A stretch of DNA of 64,000 nt from contig NZ_JAAIXY010000027.1 of assembly GCF_010894455.1 (NCBI RefSeq), forward strand, positions 1 to 64,000, given 5' to 3'. Position 1 is the first letter of the stretch, and each line of letters opens with the position of its first letter. This DNA is from Myxococcus eversor. Lineage in GTDB: Bacteria; Myxococcota; Myxococcia; Myxococcales; Myxococcaceae. A program made the translations under genes and the position numbers. The notes beneath the pieces were generated by a model. It was not told where the DNA came from. It saw nothing but the letters and a program-made list of their open reading frames with translations, and did no database searches. Positions 61,696 to 64,000 of the stretch are shown piece after piece.

Positions 61696-63903
61696 ATGCG
61701 CCAGGTACTCACCGCCGCGCTCCTCTTCGTGAGCACGTCCGCACTCGCCCAGGAGATGAAGCCCCTACCCATGTCCCAGACGGAGCGGAAGCAAGACACC
61801 TTCCTGCGGCAGCTCACGGAGACTCGCAACTTCTCGAGCGGCCGCCCGGTCAGCGTGCGCGTCACGCCAGACGAGAAGCAGGTCCTCTTCCTTCGCACCC
61901 AGGCCACCTCCAACGTGCAGACGCTCTACGCGTTCGACGTGGAGTCCGGCCAGACGAAGGAGGTCCTCACCCCCGAGGCCATTCTCAAGGGGACCGACGA
62001 GACGCTCACCCCCGAGGAGAAGGCCCGCCGCGAGCGCATGCGCGTCAGCGCCCGAGGCTTCACCTCGTATCAAATCTCCGATGACGGCACGCGACTGCTC
62101 GTCCCCCTGTCCGGCCGCCTCTACGTGGTGGAGCGCGCCAGCGGCAAGGTGACGGAGCTGAAGACGGGCCCCGGTGTCCTGGATCCGCGCTTCTCCCTGG
62201 ACGGCAAGCAGGTGGCCTACGTCCGGGAGAATGACGTCTACCGAATCGACATCGCCGCCAACAAGGAGCAGCGAGTCACCAAGGGCGGCACCGACACGAA
62301 GACGCACGGCGTGGCCGAGTTCGTCGCCCAGGAGGAGATGAGCCGCTTCTCCGGTTACTGGTGGAGCCCCGACGCGAAGTCGGTGGCCTACACCGAGTCC
62401 GACACCGCCGAGGTGGAGAAGCTCACCATCGTCGACGTGATGCACCCCGAGCGCGGCGGCGAAATCTTCGCCTACCCCCGCCCCGGCAAGCCCAACGCCA
62501 AGGTGCGCCTGGGCGTCACCCCCGTCACCGGCGGCAAGACGACGTGGGTCCAGTGGGATTCGGCCAGGTACCCGTACCTGGCCACCGTGACGTGGCCCAA
62601 GGGCGCTCCGCTCACCATCCTGGTGCAGAACCGGGTGCAGACCGAGCAGCAACTCCTCGCGGTGGACCCCGCCACGGGCAAGACGCGCGAGCTGCTGGTG
62701 GAGAAGGATTCGGCCTGGCTCAACCTGGAGCAGGACTTCCCGCTGTGGCTGGAGGATGGCAGCGGCTTCCTCTGGTACACCGAGCGCAACGGCGGCCCCG
62801 AGGTGGAGCAGCGCAAGGCGGACGGCTCGCTGGAGCGCAGCGTGGTGAAGCCGGACGCGGGCTTCCGCAACCTGTCCCGCTTCGTCCAGAAGGACCGCAC
62901 CCTCTATTTCAACGGCGGCCCCAACCCCACGCAGAGCGCCCTGTGGCGCGTGAAGGCGGGCGGCGCCCCCGAGCGCGTGACGGGCAACAAGGAAGGACTC
63001 GAGGGCGGCTCCGCCTCCCGCGACGGCAACGTGCTCGTCGTCAACGACTCCAGCCTGAAGACCATGAACCGCACCCAGGTGCTGCGCGCGGATGGGAAGA
63101 AGCTGGGCGAGCTGCCCGAGGTGGCGCAGGAGCCGCCCTTCATCCCCAACACCGAGGTGCGGCAGGTGGGCCCCAAGCGCTTCTGGGCCTCCATCACCCG
63201 CCCGCGCGACTTCAAGCCGGGCAAGAAGCTGCCCGTCATCGTCGAAGTGTACGGCGGCCCCACCACCACCGTCGTCCACCACAGCATGGCGGCGCACCTG
63301 CTGCCGCAGTGGATGGCGGACCACGGCTTCATCGTCGTGAAGTTCGACGGGCGCGGCACCCCGCTGCGCGGCGCCGCCTGGGAGCGCGAGGTGAAGTACG
63401 ACTTCGCCACCATCACCATTGAAGACCAGGCCGCCGCCATCCAGGAGCTGGCCAAGGAGCTGCCGGAAATCGACATCAACCGCGTGGGCATTGAAGGCTG
63501 GAGCTTCGGCGGCTACATGGCCGCGCTCGCCGCCCTCAAGCGCCCGGATGTCTTCAAGGCCGCGGTGGCTGGCGCCCCGGTGGTGGACTGGCTCGACTAC
63601 GACACCCACTACACCGAGCGCTACCTGGGCCTGCCCCAGGAGCACCCGGAGGCGTACGAGGCGAGCTCGCTGCTCACCTACGCCAAGACAGACAAGCCCA
63701 TTGGCAAGCTGCTGCTCATCCACGGCACCGCGGATGACAACGTGTACTTCTTCCACACGCTCAAGCTCAGCGATGCGCTCTTCCGCGCCGGCAAGCCCCA
63801 CGAGCTGCTGCCGCTCAGCGGCCTGACGCACATGGTGCCGGACCCGCTGGTGAAGGAGCGCCAGTGGGAGCGCGTCATGGACCACTTCAAGAAGAACCTG
63901 TGA
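61696..63903 (+). CDS. S9 family prolyl oligopeptidase (dipeptidyl peptidase IV-like), secreted
   Basis: A signal peptide (VLTAALLFVSTSALAQ) is followed by a beta-propeller region (~30-470) and a C-terminal alpha/beta-hydrolase domain. The catalytic triad is Ser603 (GWSFGGYM), Asp680 or 681 (GTADDN) and His712 (LTHMV). The double-Glu motif VAQEEMSRFSGYWWSPD in the propeller matches DPP IV-type enzymes, which cleave dipeptides after proline from the N-terminus. At 735 residues its length is typical. The ATG at 61696 gives the signal peptide. Confidence 0.92.
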   Translation: MRQVLTAALLFVSTSALAQEMKPLPMSQTERKQDTFLRQLTETRNFSSGRPVSVRVTPDEKQVLFLRTQATSNVQTLYAFDVESGQTKEVLTPEAILKGTDETLTPEEKARRERMRVSARGFTSYQISDDGTRLLVPLSGRLYVVERASGKVTELKTGPGVLDPRFSLDGKQVAYVRENDVYRIDIAANKEQRVTKGGTDTKTHGVAEFVAQEEMSRFSGYWWSPDAKSVAYTESDTAEVEKLTIVDVMHPERGGEIFAYPRPGKPNAKVRLGVTPVTGGKTTWVQWDSARYPYLATVTWPKGAPLTILVQNRVQTEQQLLAVDPATGKTRELLVEKDSAWLNLEQDFPLWLEDGSGFLWYTERNGGPEVEQRKADGSLERSVVKPDAGFRNLSRFVQKDRTLYFNGGPNPTQSALWRVKAGGAPERVTGNKEGLEGGSASRDGNVLVVNDSSLKTMNRTQVLRADGKKLGELPEVAQEPPFIPNTEVRQVGPKRFWASITRPRDFKPGKKLPVIVEVYGGPTTTVVHHSMAAHLLPQWMADHGFIVVKFDGRGTPLRGAAWEREVKYDFATITIEDQAAAIQELAKELPEIDINRVGIEGWSFGGYMAALAALKRPDVFKAAVAGAPVVDWLDYDTHYTERYLGLPQEHPEAYEASSLLTYAKTDKPIGKLLLIHGTADDNVYFFHTLKLSDALFRAGKPHELLPLSGLTHMVPDPLVKERQWERVMDHFKKNL

Positions 63904-63913
63904 TGTGATTGCG

Positions 63914-63939
63914 GGCTCCGGGCGTTCGCGCCCGGGGCC
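63914..63939 (+). terminator. TTCG-capped hairpin after the S9 peptidase
   Basis: An 11-base stem with a single T/G mismatch (GGCTCCGGGCG with CGCCCGGGGCC) is closed by a TTCG loop and starts 11 bases after the stop. No T-run follows, but UUCG-capped stems are very stable in RNA and can mark transcript ends. Confidence 0.5.
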
Positions 63940-63961
63940 TGTCCGTACCCCGCAAAAGCAA

Positions 63962-63996
63962 GAGGCCCGGTTCCCTCAACTCCAGGGGCGGGCCTC
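63962..63996 (-). terminator. Second hairpin with T-rich leftward flank
   Basis: GAGGCCCG (63962-63969) and CGGGCCTC (63989-63996) form a perfect 8-base stem. Read leftward, it is followed by a T-rich stretch (GCTTTTGC around 63954-63961). This suggests a terminator for a leftward gene just beyond the right edge, convergent with the peptidase. Confidence 0.45.
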
Positions 63997-64000
63997 CGTT

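Overview
The window is very GC-rich, densely coded bacterial DNA with strong G/C preference at third codon positions. It carries an alternative complex III/caa3 oxidase locus, a Hanks-type Ser/Thr kinase, TPR and TonB proteins, a beta-carotene ketolase and many secreted proteins of unknown role. Together these point to a myxobacterium (Myxococcota, probably the Myxococcus/Corallococcus/Cystobacter side). This is an inference from content; no rRNA or tRNA gene was seen to confirm it. No CRISPR array, insertion sequence, prophage or integrase was seen, so the window looks like core-type chromosome.

Layout. 0.3-6.4 kb: mixed small genes (predicted outer-membrane proteins, a YheT-like hydrolase, a YkgJ-type Cys-cluster protein, a zinc-ribbon membrane protein, a LYC1-like acetyltransferase, a DUF481 protein). 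6.5-19.3 kb: one leftward respiratory operon, transcribed actA-B-C-D-E-F, a small membrane protein, sco, then coxB-A-C-D. It encodes a quinol:cytochrome c oxidoreductase (alternative complex III) followed by an A2-type caa3 oxidase. 19.8-25.95 kb: a leftward DNA-repair cassette (MBL exonuclease, ATP-dependent ligase, DEXH helicase, PdeM phosphoesterase) ending in an HNH endonuclease gene. 26.3-35.1 kb: tryptophan biosynthesis, split into rightward trpEG and leftward aroF-trpD-C-F-B-A, with a phosphatase and a small secreted protein between. The aroF leader holds two tandem hairpins and a small ORF overlapping the aroF start.

35.2-45.1 kb: a flavin amine oxidase, a protein with a histone H1-like basic tail, HtpG, a secreted CBM21-like protein, an M49-like metallopeptidase, a carotenoid ketolase and the MsrPQ periplasmic methionine-sulfoxide repair system. 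45.1-51.1 kb: a CheY-like receiver gene and a translationally coupled three-gene unit (membrane Ser/Thr kinase with PEGA-like tail, TPR-TonB receptor fusion, lipoprotein). This unit is the best candidate in the window for an undescribed envelope system. 51.5-64 kb: a BtuF-like protein without signal peptide, an OsmC protein, a divergent HxlR regulator/MFS exporter pair with a perfect palindrome between them, two convergent sulfotransferases, a CDF metal exporter with a DUF3703 partner, a POTRA/beta-barrel outer-membrane protein, a UPF0489 protein and an S9 prolyl oligopeptidase-type peptidase.

Many leftward genes are joined by 4-base ATGA/GTGA overlaps, which supports the operons proposed here. 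Functions were assigned by reading motifs and overall sequence character; no database search was run.
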